Shown here in pieces: positions 22,713 through 31,761 of a stretch of 61,289 nucleotides of DNA. Position numbers and translations under genes: made by a program. This stretch comes from Lachnospiraceae bacterium (GTDB lineage: Bacteria; Bacillota; Clostridia; Lachnospirales; Lachnospiraceae): the NCBI GenBank assembly GCA_017619615.1, contig JAFZRY010000004.1, forward strand, positions 1-61,289. Direction: 5' to 3'. Under the pieces are notes generated by a model, which had not been told where the DNA came from, ran no database searches, and worked only from the letters and a program-made list of their open reading frames with translations. Numbering within the stretch: the stretch's first letter is position 1; the number at the start of each line of letters is the position of its first letter.

Positions 22713-22796
22713 TGCGGGTGGCCGGACTCGAACCGGCACGGTATCGCTACCGAGGGATTTTAAGTCCCTTGCGTCTACCTGTTCCGCCACACCCGC
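22713..22796 (-). tRNA. tRNA-Leu (UAA), integration target
   Basis: 84-nt class II tRNA. Acceptor GCGGGTG/CACCCGC, anticodon loop ACTTAAAAT with TAA, a long variable arm (CGGTAGCGATACCG) and T arm CCGG-TTCGAGT-CCGG. CCA is not encoded. The anticodon stem and loop contain the 14-bp att-like sequence on the + strand at 22751-22764. Confidence 0.95.
22751..22764. repeat. Right att-like repeat inside tRNA-Leu
   Basis: CGAGGGATTTTAAG covers the anticodon arm of tRNA-Leu, the usual crossover place for tyrosine integrases. Identical to 20031-20044. Confidence 0.6.
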
Positions 22797-22808
22797 GGAA
22801 AAGAAAAA

Positions 22809-22882
22809 CGACCCAGATCGGACTCGAACCGACGACCTCCGCCGTGACAGGGCGGCGCTCTAACCAACTGAGCCACTGGGCC
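22809..22882 (-). tRNA. tRNA-Asp (GUC)
   Basis: Acceptor GGCCCAG/CTGGGTC, D arm GCTC..GAGC, anticodon arm CCGCC-CTGTCAC-GGCGG with GTC, T arm GTCGG-TTCGAGT-CCGAT, discriminator G. CCA is not encoded. It is transcribed with tRNA-Leu. Confidence 0.95.
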
Positions 22883-22992
22883 ATTGCAATCAGCTTCTCT
22901 ACTATATAGCGTTTTGGCGCGGGCGTCAAGATTTTTTTTCGCGGGAGCGGGCAATTTTTCGCGGAAAAAGGGGTTTTTTTTGAAAAATCCGC

Positions 22993-23021
22993 TTGCATTC
23001 AAAATACGGCTGTGCTATACT
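22993..23021 (+). promoter_or_regulatory. Promoter of rpmE
   Basis: TTGCAT (22993-22998), 17 bp, TATACT (23016-23021). The leader of about 78 nt (23028-23105) before the start may be the autoregulatory L31 leader, but I did not confirm its fold. Confidence 0.8.
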
Positions 23022-23105
23022 TCGAACGCTGTTTTCGGAAATAACGGCCAATATCGGAGGAGCGAACCTCTCGCCCGCTCTGGAAATGAAAAAGAGGTAA
23101 AAATC

Positions 23106-23315
23106 ATGCAGGAGAAAATTCAGCCGAAGTACTACCAGGCTAAGGTGACGTGCAACTGCGGCAACGAGTTCGTGACGGGATCCACCAAGCCGGAGATCCA
23201 CGTGGAAATCTGTTCCAAGTGCCATCCCTTCTATACCGGCCAGCAGAAGGCCGTCGCGGCCCGCGGCCGTATCGAGCAGTTCAACCGCAAGTATGGTTTA
23301 GGCGGCAACAACTAG
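23106..23315 (+). CDS. rpmE: Ribosomal protein L31, zinc-binding type A
   Basis: 69 residues. The zinc ligands are present: CNCG at 16-19 and [10 protein letters not shown] near 38, together with [21 protein letters not shown]. Part of the large ribosomal subunit near the central protuberance. The ATG at 23106 follows AAAGAGGTAAAAATC. Its own promoter and strong terminator make it monocistronic. Confidence 0.95.
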   Translation: MQEKIQPKYYQAKVTCNCGNEFVTGSTKPEIHVEICSKCHPFYTGQQKAVAARGRIEQFNRKYGLGGNN

Positions 23316-23326
23316 CTTGATCTTCA

Positions 23327-23380
23327 AGACAAAAGCCTGGTGCGTCCTGAACCGGATGCGCTGGGCTTTTGTCTTTTTAT
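23327..23380 (+). terminator. Terminator of rpmE
   Basis: AGACAAAAGCC pairs with GGCTTTTGTCT, with an internal arm, followed by TTTTTATTT. Confidence 0.85.
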
Positions 23381-23438
23381 TTGCATAAAAACCGGGGACG
23401 GCGTCCCCTTCCATAACTGATACAGAGGTAGTAAAACG

Positions 23439-24413
23439 ATGAAAAATTCCGGGATCGGCGGTCAGGCCCTGATGGAGGGCGTCATGATGCGGAACGGCGG
23501 CGAGTACGCCTGCTCGGTCCGCAAACCGGACGGAGAGATCGTGCAGATCAAAGAAAAATACCAGAATATCGGCGGCAGCGACAGGCTGCGGAAGATCCCG
23601 TTCGTGCGCGGGCCGCTGATCTTTCTGGATTCGATGAAGCTGGGGATGAGCACGCTGACGTGGTCGGCGTCGTTCTTCGAGGAGGATCCTTCGACTGCGG
23701 CCGGGGCGGCCGCTGCTCAGGATGACACGGGGGCGGACGCCTCCGCCCAGGATGACATGAAGGCGGACGCCGGGAAGAAGTCCTCCGCCGGCGAAAAAGC
23801 CGTAATGGGCGCCACGATTATGTTCGCGGTGGCGCTGGCGGTCGGGCTGTTTATCGTTCTGCCCACCGTGCTGGTGAAACTGCTGCGGCGCGTGATCTCT
23901 TCGGGCATCGGGATCTCCCTGCTGGAGGGGCTGATCCGGATGGTGGTCTTCGTGGGGTATCTGGCGCTGATTGCGCAGATGAAGGACATCAAGCGCGTCT
24001 TCATGTACCACGGCGCGGAGCATAAGTGTATCAACTGCATTGAGCACGGTCTGCCGCTGACGGTGGAGAACGCGGCGAAGAGCAGCCGCTTCCACAAGCG
24101 GTGCGGGACCAGTTTCATCCTGTTCAGCCTGCTGGTCAGCATTTTCGTGGGTATTTTCCTGCCCAAGGAGCCGGTGCTGCTGCGTATCGGGACCAAGCTG
24201 CTGGCGCTGCCCGTGATTTTAAGTCTGTCATATGAATTCATCCGGCTGGCGGGGAGTTCCGAAAACCCGGTCGTCAGCGCGCTGAGCAAGCCCGGCCTGT
24301 GGCTGCAGCGGCTGACCACGCGGGAGCCCGACGAGAGCATGCTGGAGGTAGGCATCGCATCCACGGAGGCGGTGTTCGACTGGGAGACCTGGGAGAAGGA
24401 GAATTTCGGCTGA
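23439..24413 (+). CDS. yqhQ: DUF1385 family membrane protein (YqhQ-like)
   Basis: 324 residues. GIGGQALMEGVMMRNGGEYA at the N-terminus is the family signature, and MYHGAEHKCINCIEHG the central one. Four hydrophobic spans lie at about 125-150, 170-185, 220-245 and 248-265. A low-complexity Ala/Asp-rich stretch at 85-115 is unusual for the family. YqhQ is conserved next to prfA/prmC in many Bacillota and has no settled role. Confidence 0.85.
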   Translation: MKNSGIGGQALMEGVMMRNGGEYACSVRKPDGEIVQIKEKYQNIGGSDRLRKIPFVRGPLIFLDSMKLGMSTLTWSASFFEEDPSTAAGAAAAQDDTGADASAQDDMKADAGKKSSAGEKAVMGATIMFAVALAVGLFIVLPTVLVKLLRRVISSGIGISLLEGLIRMVVFVGYLALIAQMKDIKRVFMYHGAEHKCINCIEHGLPLTVENAAKSSRFHKRCGTSFILFSLLVSIFVGIFLPKEPVLLRIGTKLLALPVILSLSYEFIRLAGSSENPVVSALSKPGLWLQRLTTREPDESMLEVGIASTEAVFDWETWEKENFG

Positions 24414-24426
24414 CGGAGCTGAGGAA

Positions 24427-25329
24427 ATGAGTGAGACGATCCACGACATTCTGACGCGGGCCGTGCGGCGCCTGACGGCGGCCGGCGTGCCGGACGCTTC
24501 CTGGGACGCGAAGGAACTCCTGGAGTGGGCCGGCGGGCCGGACCGGAGCCGTCTGCCCCTGATGGGAGAGGAACCGCTGGTGGAGGACGCCGCGGCGCGC
24601 TTTGAGGAAGGTGTGCGGCGGCGCGAGCAGCGCGTCCCGCTGCAGCAGATCACCGGGCGGACCTGGTTCATGGGCCTGCCGTTTGCGGTGAGCGACAAAG
24701 TACTCTGCCCGCGGCCGGACACTGAAAACCTGGTGGAACGGGCAGTCCGGGCGGCGGAGGCGATGGCGCCGCCGCGCATCCTGGACCTGTGCTGCGGGAG
24801 CGGATGCATCGGCGTCAGCCTGGCGCATTTTCTGCCGCAGGCACGGATCGTGCTGAGCGATGTTTCGGAAGAGGCCCTGGCGCTGGCGCGCCGGAACGCG
24901 GCGCTGAACGGCGTGGCGGACCGCGTGAGTTTTGCCTGCGGCGACCTGCTGGACGCCGTGATTCCGGAGACCGGAGAACCCCTGGGCGCCTTTGACATCA
25001 TCTGCTGCAATCCCCCCTACATCCCGGGAGGCGAAATAGAGACCCTGATGCCGGAAGTGCGGGACCATGAGCCCCGGCTGGCGCTGGACGGCGGGGAGGA
25101 CGGGCTGGACTTTTACCGGAGACTGGCCGCGGACCTCAGCCGCGTGAGCGGAAACGCCGCGCCGGAGGACGCGCCTGCCCCGCTCCTTTTCCTGGAAATC
25201 GGCTGCGAACAGGGCCCGGCCGTCCGGGAGATCTTTGAAAACACCGGCCGGTACCGCGTGCTCGTGCACCCGGACCTCGCCGGCCTGGACCGGGTCGCCG
25301 AATGCGTCCCGCGTCCCCGAAAGGACTGA
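24427..25329 (+). CDS. prmC: Release factor glutamine methyltransferase
   Basis: 300 residues. N-terminal helical domain, then a class I SAM fold from about 100: [34 protein letters not shown] binds SAM, and the catalytic NPPY lies in [15 protein letters not shown]. PrmC methylates the GGQ glutamine of release factors. The next gene encodes its substrate RF1, five bases later. Confidence 0.95.
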   Translation: MSETIHDILTRAVRRLTAAGVPDASWDAKELLEWAGGPDRSRLPLMGEEPLVEDAAARFEEGVRRREQRVPLQQITGRTWFMGLPFAVSDKVLCPRPDTENLVERAVRAAEAMAPPRILDLCCGSGCIGVSLAHFLPQARIVLSDVSEEALALARRNAALNGVADRVSFACGDLLDAVIPETGEPLGAFDIICCNPPYIPGGEIETLMPEVRDHEPRLALDGGEDGLDFYRRLAADLSRVSGNAAPEDAPAPLLFLEIGCEQGPAVREIFENTGRYRVLVHPDLAGLDRVAECVPRPRKD

Positions 25330-25334
25330 TCTTT

Positions 25335-26408
25335 ATGTATGAACAATGTGCAGATGTCTGCAAACATTTTGAAGAAATACAGGCGGAACTGGCTAGCCCG
25401 GAAGCGGCGCTGGACCAGACGCGTTTCCGCAAACTGATGAAGGAGCAGAGCGACCTCGCGCCGCTCGTGGACGCGTACCGCGCGTACGTGAAAGCCGGCC
25501 GGGACCGCGCCGACGCGCTGGCCATGCTGGAGGAGGAAAAGGACGAGGAGATGCGGGCGCTCCTGAAAGAGGAGATGGCGGCGGCTGAAGACGAGACCGC
25601 CCGCCTGGAGAAGGAACTGAAGGTACTGCTCCTCCCGAAGGACCCCAACGACGACCGGAACGTCGTCCTGGAGATCCGCGCCGGCACCGGCGGCGAGGAA
25701 GCGGCCCTGTTCGCGGCGGAGCTCTACCGCATGTACGTGCATTACGCGGAAACGCGGCGCTGGAAGGTGGAGATGATCTCCCTGAGCGAAGCGGAACTCG
25801 GCGGCTTCAAGGAAGTCGTGGCGATGATCAGCGGCAAAGGCGCGTACTCCCGCATGAAATACGAAAGCGGCGTGCACCGCGTGCAGCGCGTGCCGGAGAC
25901 GGAATCCGGCGGCCGCATCCACACCTCCGCGGCTACGGTCGCGGTGATGCCGGAAGCGGAAGAGGTGGACGTGGTCATCGACCCGAACGACATCCGCATC
26001 GACGTGATGCGGGCCTCCGGCAACGGCGGCCAGTGCGTCAACACGACGGACTCCGCGGTGCGCCTGACCCATTATCCCACCGGCATCGTGATTTACAGCC
26101 AGACGGAAAAATCGCAGCTGCAGAACAAGGAAAAAGCGTTCAAGCTGCTGCGCACCAAACTGTATGAACTGGAACTGGAGAAGAAGCAGAGCGCGGAAGC
26201 CGCGGAGCGCCGCAGCCAGATCGGTTCCGGCGACCGCTCGGAGAAGATCCGGACCTACAACTTTCCGCAGAGCCGCGTGACCGACCACCGGATCCATTTG
26301 ACCCTGTATAAAATCGATGCTATTATGAACGGGGACCTGGACGAAGTGCTGGACAGCCTCATCGCCGCGGACCAGGCCGCCCGCCTGACCCGCATGGAGG
26401 AGGCATGA
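25335..26408 (+). CDS. prfA: Peptide chain release factor 1
   Basis: 357 residues. [23 protein letters not shown] contains the PxT codon-reading motif (here PET) and [16 protein letters not shown] the GGQ catalytic loop, whose Gln is the PrmC target. RF1 reads UAA and UAG stops. I take the start at 25335 ([16 protein letters not shown]) rather than an upstream ATG at 25302 because of the AAAGGA before it and family length. Confidence 0.95.
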   Translation: MYEQCADVCKHFEEIQAELASPEAALDQTRFRKLMKEQSDLAPLVDAYRAYVKAGRDRADALAMLEEEKDEEMRALLKEEMAAAEDETARLEKELKVLLLPKDPNDDRNVVLEIRAGTGGEEAALFAAELYRMYVHYAETRRWKVEMISLSEAELGGFKEVVAMISGKGAYSRMKYESGVHRVQRVPETESGGRIHTSAATVAVMPEAEEVDVVIDPNDIRIDVMRASGNGGQCVNTTDSAVRLTHYPTGIVIYSQTEKSQLQNKEKAFKLLRTKLYELELEKKQSAEAAERRSQIGSGDRSEKIRTYNFPQSRVTDHRIHLTLYKIDAIMNGDLDEVLDSLIAADQAARLTRMEEA

Positions 26409-26430
26409 AAAAAGGACCTTCCGGTCCTTT
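26407..26430 (-). terminator. Terminator of tRNA-Val
   Basis: On the minus strand AAAGGACC-GGAA-GGTCC is followed by TTTTTT. It also overlaps the end of prfA, which it may terminate from the other side only weakly. Confidence 0.8.
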
Positions 26431-26432
26431 CG

Positions 26433-26506
26433 TGGAAGTGATGGGGCTCGAACCCATGACCTCTCGCGTGTGAGGCGAACGCTCATCCCAGCTGAGCTAC
26501 ACTTCC
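26433..26506 (-). tRNA. tRNA-Val (CAC)
   Basis: Acceptor GGAAGTG/CACTTCC, anticodon arm TTCGC-CTCACAC-GCGAG with CAC, T arm TGGG-TTCGAGC-CCCA, discriminator A. CCA is not encoded. Confidence 0.93.
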
Positions 26507-26572
26507 ATGCGCAAGGAGTATTATATCATGCTCTGCCGAAAATGCAAGCATTATTTTTGAAGAGGAAATCCT

Positions 26573-28330
26573 ATGATCTCACTGCAAGACTTAATGACCA
26601 AAGCCTGTTCGGACGCGTTTGCCGCCTGCGGCCTGGACTCTTCCTACGGCCGTGTCAACGTATCCAACCGTCCCGACCTGTGTGAATATCAGTGCAACGG
26701 CGCCATGGCCGCTGCCAAAGCCGCGCGGCGCAACCCGCTGGAGATCGCGGAAGCGGTCGCGGAAAAACTGAAGGAGTCCGGCCTGTTCGCCTCCGTAGAA
26801 GCGGTGCGGCCCGGCTTCATCAATCTGAACGCGTCGCCGGAAGCCGCGGCGGACCTGCTGAACGAACTGGCGGAGCTGCCGGATCTCGGCGTGGATAAGC
26901 CCGGCGCGGGGAAGACCGTGATCCTGGACTACGGCGGCGCCAACGTCGCGAAGCCCCTGCACGTGGGGCACCTGCGCAGCGCCATCATCGGCGAGTCGCT
27001 GAAGCGGCTGTACCGCTTCATGGGCTATGACGCGATCGGCGACGTGCACCTGGGCGACTGGGGCCTGCAGATGGGCCTGATCATCGAAGCCGTGAAGGAC
27101 GCGCAGCCGGATCTGCCGTATTTCGACCCGGATTTCACCGGCGAATACCCCGTGGAAGCGCCGTTCACGATCGGCGACCTGGAGACTATTTACCCGGCCG
27201 CCAGCGCGCGCGCCAAGACGGATGAAGAGTTCTCGGAGCGGGCCCACCAGGCCACACTGCGCCTGCAGCAGGGCGACCGCGGGTATCAGGCGCTGTTCCG
27301 GCACGTGCTGCGGGTCTCCAAGGCGGACCTGAAGAAAAATTACGATGCGCTGGACGTGCATTTCGAACTCTGGAAAGGCGAAAGCGACGTGCAGCCGTAT
27401 ATCGCGGACATGCTGGCGGACTTTGAGCGCCAGGGTATCGTGGAAGAGAGCGAAGGCGCGCGTGTGATCCCCGTGGCGCGGCCGGACGACACGAAGGAAG
27501 TCCCGCCCTGCCTGGTGCAGAAATCCGACGGCGCGTACCTGTACGCCACCACGGACCTCGCCACTATCGTGGAGCGCGAAAAACTGTACCATCCCGCGGA
27601 GATCTTCTACGTCACCGACAAGCGCCAGAACATGCATTTCGAGCAGGTCTTCCGCGCCGCGCACCTGGCCGGCATCGTCCCGGAGGAGACCGTCCTGTCG
27701 CACCTGGGCTTCGGCACCATGAACGGCAAGGACGGCAAGCCCTTCAAGACCCGGAGCGGCGGCGTGCTGCGGCTCGAGTACCTGCTGAAGGAAGTCAAGG
27801 ACGCGGTGTACGCGCGCATGGCGGAGACGGACCTGCCCGAAGAGGAAAAGCAGGCGACTGCCGGCGTCATCGGCCTCGCCGCGCTGAAATACGGCGACCT
27901 GTCCAACCAGGCCACCAAGGACTACGTGTTCGATCTGGAGCGGTTCTCCTCCTTTGAGGGGAACACCGGCCCGTACATCCTGTACACGGCGGTCCGGATC
28001 CGCTCCATCCTGCGGAAAGTGCGGGAGCAGGGCATCGCGGCCGGGCCGATCCAGCCCGCGCAGGGACCGGCGGAAAAAGCGCTGCAGCTGGCGCTCTTAA
28101 AGGCCGGCCAGGCCCTGACCGACGCGTTTGCGGAAAAGGCGCCGCACCGGCTGTGCCAGTTCATTTACGAACTGTCCGACCTGTTCAGCGCGTTCTACCG
28201 CGACAACCACATCCTGAAGGAAGAGGACGCGGCGCGCAAGAGCGGATGGATCCGCCTGCTGGAACTGGCGGAGCGCGAACTGGTCACGTTCTGCGGCCTG
28301 CTCGGCTTCGGGATCCCGGAGCGGATGTAA
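26573..28330 (+). CDS. argS: Arginyl-tRNA synthetase
   Basis: 585 residues. N-terminal additional domain (1-95), then the class I core with HVGHLRSAIIGESLKRLYRFMGY (HIGH motif) near 140 and KPFKTRSGGVLRLEYLL, which replaces KMSKS as in many ArgRS. The anticodon-binding DALR helices make up the C-terminal 130 residues. It charges tRNA-Arg. RBS AAGAGGAAA. Confidence 0.97.
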   Translation: MISLQDLMTKACSDAFAACGLDSSYGRVNVSNRPDLCEYQCNGAMAAAKAARRNPLEIAEAVAEKLKESGLFASVEAVRPGFINLNASPEAAADLLNELAELPDLGVDKPGAGKTVILDYGGANVAKPLHVGHLRSAIIGESLKRLYRFMGYDAIGDVHLGDWGLQMGLIIEAVKDAQPDLPYFDPDFTGEYPVEAPFTIGDLETIYPAASARAKTDEEFSERAHQATLRLQQGDRGYQALFRHVLRVSKADLKKNYDALDVHFELWKGESDVQPYIADMLADFERQGIVEESEGARVIPVARPDDTKEVPPCLVQKSDGAYLYATTDLATIVEREKLYHPAEIFYVTDKRQNMHFEQVFRAAHLAGIVPEETVLSHLGFGTMNGKDGKPFKTRSGGVLRLEYLLKEVKDAVYARMAETDLPEEEKQATAGVIGLAALKYGDLSNQATKDYVFDLERFSSFEGNTGPYILYTAVRIRSILRKVREQGIAAGPIQPAQGPAEKALQLALLKAGQALTDAFAEKAPHRLCQFIYELSDLFSAFYRDNHILKEEDAARKSGWIRLLELAERELVTFCGLLGFGIPERM

Positions 28331-28364
28331 GAGCATAGAATCCACGGTCAACAGGAGGTGTCCC

Positions 28365-28886
28365 ATGGAAGATTTCTTGTCCCTGGCGAAAGCCCGTTAT
28401 TCCTGCCGCCGGCTGGAACCTGTCTCTGTTGACGCAGAGACGCTGGAAAAGATCCTCGAAGCGGGGCGCTGCGCCCCCACTGCTCACAATAACCAGCCCG
28501 TCAAGATCTGGGTGATCCAAAGTGAAGCCGCGCTGGCCGCCGTGAAGGAGACCGCCGCCTTCCCCTTCGTGCAGGCGGTGAACTGCATCCTGGCAGTCGG
28601 CGCCCTGCCCGCGGAAGCCTGGGTGCGCCCCTTCGACGGAAAGAACTTTGCGGACGTGGACGGCGCCATCGTCGCCACGCAGATGATGCTGGCCATCCAC
28701 AATCTCGGCCTCGCGACCACCTGGGTGGGCCATTTCGACGCGGACAAACTGAAAGCTGCGTTCCCGGAAATGATCCCCTACGACATGATCGCGCTGTTCC
28801 CGCTGGGGAAGCCGGCGGAGGGAGCTCGGCCTTCGCGGCTGCATGAAGACAGGAAGCCGGCGGAGGAAAGCATCAGCTGGCTGTAA
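28365..28886 (+). CDS. Nitroreductase family protein (NADH-dependent FMN type)
   Basis: 173 residues. AKARYSCRRLEPVSVDAETLEKILEAGRCAPTAHNNQPVKIW is the FMN-binding start of the family; DGAIVATQMMLAIHNLGLATTWVGHFD lies in the middle, and the C-terminal FPLGKPAEGARPS segment is typical. The substrate is unknown. It is followed by a terminator that overlaps the next promoter. Confidence 0.85.
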   Translation: MEDFLSLAKARYSCRRLEPVSVDAETLEKILEAGRCAPTAHNNQPVKIWVIQSEAALAAVKETAAFPFVQAVNCILAVGALPAEAWVRPFDGKNFADVDGAIVATQMMLAIHNLGLATTWVGHFDADKLKAAFPEMIPYDMIALFPLGKPAEGARPSRLHEDRKPAEESISWL

Positions 28887-28904
28887 TTATTATTGATCTG
28901 ACCT

Positions 28905-28944
28905 AAACGGTCCGGAACGTCTCCTTGACGCCGGGCCGTTTTTT
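28905..28944 (+). terminator. Terminator of the nitroreductase gene
   Basis: AAACGGTCCGG pairs with CCGGGCCGTTT with one G-U pair and is followed by TTTT. The loop contains the -35 box of the next promoter. Confidence 0.75.
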
Positions 28945-28953
28945 CGGTATAGT
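28925..28953 (+). promoter_or_regulatory. Promoter of the NAD salvage operon
   Basis: TTGACG (28925-28930), 17 bp, TATAGT (28948-28953). The spacer forms one arm of the preceding terminator. Confidence 0.75.
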
Positions 28954-28984
28954 GAACTGCAGAAAGAGACCGGGAGCGAGAGAT

Positions 28985-29749
28985 ATGGAGACCGTTCTGA
29001 TCACGGGAGCGACGTCAGGCATCGGGCAGGCGTTCGCGCGGCATTACGCGGCGCAGGGATGCCGCCTGGTTTTAGTAGGACGGGACCCGGAAAAACTGGA
29101 ACGGCTGGCCGGCGAACTCGGCGCGCCGTGCCGTCTGCTGACGGCGGACCTGGCGGACGAAGCGCAGGTCCGGCAGCTGGCGGACGCGGTGAAGGACGAG
29201 CCGCTGGACGTGTTCATCAACAACGCGGGCTTCGGCGTCACCGGCCCTTTCCTGGAGACCGACACGGAAAAAGAGATCGCGATGCTGAAGGTCAACGACC
29301 TGGCGATGCACCTGCTGTTCAAGAGCGTCCTGCAGAGAATGCAGGCGCGCGGCCGCGGGACCATCGTGAACGTCGCGTCCTCCGCCGGCCTGCTGCCCGG
29401 CGGGCCGTACATGGCGGCGTATTACGCGTCCAAGGCCTATGCGGCGTCCCTGACGCGGGCTGTGGCGCAGGAACTGAAAGAGGCGGGGAGCGGCGTGTAT
29501 GTCTGCGCGCTGTGCCCGGGCCCGGTGGATACGAATTTCAACAGGAACGCGGACGCGTCCTTCTCGCTGAAAGGCATTTCCGCGGAAGAGTGCGTCAAAG
29601 CGTGCCTGACCGGGATGGCAAAAAAGAAAACGGTCATCGTGCCGAAGGCGCGGATGCGGGCGGCGGTCATGGCCCGGCGTATCGTCCCGGACAACGTGAT
29701 GCTGGCCGTCACGGGCAGGCAGCAGAAAAAGAAAATCTGGCCGAAGTAA
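28985..29749 (+). CDS. Short-chain dehydrogenase/reductase
   Basis: 254 residues of the classical SDR fold. TGATSGIGQAFARHYA is the NAD(P)-binding GxxxGxG loop, NNAGFGV the central motif, and YYASKAYA supplies the catalytic Tyr and Lys. Its R-rich VLVGRDPEKLERL after beta2 suggests NADP preference. The substrate is unknown. It is the first gene of the operon that continues into pncA. Confidence 0.85.
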   Translation: METVLITGATSGIGQAFARHYAAQGCRLVLVGRDPEKLERLAGELGAPCRLLTADLADEAQVRQLADAVKDEPLDVFINNAGFGVTGPFLETDTEKEIAMLKVNDLAMHLLFKSVLQRMQARGRGTIVNVASSAGLLPGGPYMAAYYASKAYAASLTRAVAQELKEAGSGVYVCALCPGPVDTNFNRNADASFSLKGISAEECVKACLTGMAKKKTVIVPKARMRAAVMARRIVPDNVMLAVTGRQQKKKIWPK

Positions 29750-29784
29750 GGCCGGAACCAAGCGGCAGGCAAAGGAGGTCTTGC

Positions 29785-30306
29785 ATGGACAAATACCTGA
29801 TCGTCGTGGATATGCAGAAGGATTTCGTAGACGGTGCGCTGGGCACGCCCGAAGCGCAGGCCGTCGTGCCGGCGGTGCGCGCGAAGATCGAGGCGCACGG
29901 GGGGCCGGTGATCTTCACGCAGGACACGCACGGGCCGGAGTATCTGCAGACGCAGGAGGGGCGCTTCCTCCCGGTGGAGCACTGTATCCGCGGGACGGAA
30001 GGCTGGGAGATCGTGCCGGAGCTCCGGGACCTGGCGGTCCGGCCGGGCGCGCGCATCATCGATAAACCGTCCTTCGGGTCCACGGTCCTCGCGGCCGTGC
30101 TCACCGAGGAGCGGGATAAAATAGAAAGTGTGGAACTGATCGGACTTTGCACGGACATCTGCGTGGTGTCCAACGCCCTGATGATCAAGGCGGCCCTGCC
30201 GGAGGTCCCGCTGTCCGTGGACAGCGCCTGCTGCGCGGGGGTCACGCCCGGCAGGCATGAGGCGGCACTGGAAACCATGCGGAGCTGTCAGATCACGGTA
30301 AAATAG
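29785..30306 (+). CDS. pncA: Nicotinamidase / isochorismatase family protein
   Basis: 173 residues. The catalytic triad of the family is visible: Asp in IVVDMQKDF, Lys in IIDKPSFGST and Cys in LIGLCTDICVVSNAL. It would deamidate nicotinamide to nicotinate, the first step of the salvage route encoded by the following genes; that context supports the call. Start at 29785, RBS AAAGGAGG. Confidence 0.88.
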   Translation: MDKYLIVVDMQKDFVDGALGTPEAQAVVPAVRAKIEAHGGPVIFTQDTHGPEYLQTQEGRFLPVEHCIRGTEGWEIVPELRDLAVRPGARIIDKPSFGSTVLAAVLTEERDKIESVELIGLCTDICVVSNALMIKAALPEVPLSVDSACCAGVTPGRHEAALETMRSCQITVK

Positions 30307-30315
30307 GAGGAGACT

Positions 30316-31761
30316 ATGCACTCGATTTACGAAGCCAGAAACATTTCCATGATGATGGATCTGTACGAACTGACCATGGCCAACGGCTATTTCCTGGAAG
30401 AGCAGGAGAAGAAAAAGGTGGCCTTCGACGTCTTTTACCGGAGGAATCCGGACGAGGGCGGCTTCGCGATCTTCGCGGGCCTGGAGCAGATCCTGGAGTA
30501 TCTGGAGGGGATGCGCTTCGAGCCGGAAGACATCGAATACCTGCGCTCGCTGGGCCATTTTGACGAAAGCTTCCTGGCCTATCTGGCGGATTTCCGCTTC
30601 CACGGCGACGTGTACGCGTTCCCGGAAGGCACGGTGATGTATCCGGGCGAGCCGATCATCACGGTGGTGGCGGACCTGGTGGAGGCGCAGCTGATCGAGA
30701 CGGAGCTGCTGGCGCAAGTGAACCACCAGTCGCTGATCGCGACCAAGGCGAACCGCATCGTGCGCTCCGCGAAGGGCCGCAGCGTGTCGGACTTCGGCGC
30801 CCGGCGCGCGCACAACAATGACGCGGCGATCTACGGCGCCCGCGCCTGCTACATCGGCGGCGTGAACGGCACCGCGACGGTCTCCTCCGGCCAGGAATTC
30901 GGCATCCCCGTGGGCGGCACAATGGCCCACAGCTGGGTGATGTTCTATAAAGATGAGCTGCAGGCGTTCCGGCGCTTCGCGGCCCGCTACCCGCACAACT
31001 GCATCCTGCTGGTGGATACGTACGACGTGCTGAAGGTCGGCGTGCCGCACGCGATCCAGGTGTTTAAAGAGATGCGCGAGCAGGGTGTGCAGTCCCGCTA
31101 TTTCGGCATCCGCCTGGACTCCGGCGACCTGGCGTATCTGTCCCGCAAGGCGCGCGCGATGCTGGACGAGGCGGGCTTCCCGGACGCGAAGATCGTGGTC
31201 AGCAACTCGCTGGACGAATTCACCATCTTCTCGATCCTGGAGCAGGGCGGCTGCATCGACGCGTTCGGCGTCGGCGAGCGCATGATCACGGCCAAATCCG
31301 AGCCGGTGTTCGGCGCGGTCTACAAGCTCTGCGCGGTGGAAGAGAACGGGGTGATGATGCCGCGCATCAAGATCTCCGAAAACATCGAAAAAGTCACGAA
31401 CCCGGGCTTAAAGCGCATCTACCGCCTGTATGATGACAAGCACCACAGCATCGCGGACGTGATCGCGCTGCGGGACGAGACGCCGGAGACCATCGAATAC
31501 ATGGTCGACCCCGAAAAGCCCTGGAAGAAATACCCCACGGCCGGCATGACTTTCGTGGAACTGCAGAACCTGGTGATGCAGGGCGGCAGGCGCCTGCAGC
31601 CGGTGGAGGACATTAAGGTGATCCGCCAGCGCGTGAAGGATCAGATGGACAACGAGGTCTGGGTGGAGGAACAGCGTTTCCGCAACCCGCATAAGCACTA
31701 TATGGACATGACACCGGCCTATTATGATGAAAAGATGCGGCTGCTGCAGGAGGAGATGTGA
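30316..31761 (+). CDS. pncB: Nicotinate phosphoribosyltransferase
   Basis: 481 residues. LYELTMANGYF at the start, SDFGARRAHNNDAAIYGARACYIGG with the family loop, and the SGDLAYLSRKARAMLDEAG segment fit the type I family. It makes nicotinate mononucleotide from nicotinate and PRPP with ATP hydrolysis. Its stop overlaps the nadE start by one base, and it follows pncA by 9 bp, so the four enzymes are translated together. Confidence 0.95.
   Translation: MHSIYEARNISMMMDLYELTMANGYFLEEQEKKKVAFDVFYRRNPDEGGFAIFAGLEQILEYLEGMRFEPEDIEYLRSLGHFDESFLAYLADFRFHGDVYAFPEGTVMYPGEPIITVVADLVEAQLIETELLAQVNHQSLIATKANRIVRSAKGRSVSDFGARRAHNNDAAIYGARACYIGGVNGTATVSSGQEFGIPVGGTMAHSWVMFYKDELQAFRRFAARYPHNCILLVDTYDVLKVGVPHAIQVFKEMREQGVQSRYFGIRLDSGDLAYLSRKARAMLDEAGFPDAKIVVSNSLDEFTIFSILEQGGCIDAFGVGERMITAKSEPVFGAVYKLCAVEENGVMMPRIKISENIEKVTNPGLKRIYRLYDDKHHSIADVIALRDETPETIEYMVDPEKPWKKYPTAGMTFVELQNLVMQGGRRLQPVEDIKVIRQRVKDQMDNEVWVEEQRFRNPHKHYMDMTPAYYDEKMRLLQEEM

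Noticed and set aside
22593-23002. Several ORFs of 63-83 codons over tRNA-Leu and tRNA-Asp
   Set aside because: They are translations of the tRNA genes on either strand.
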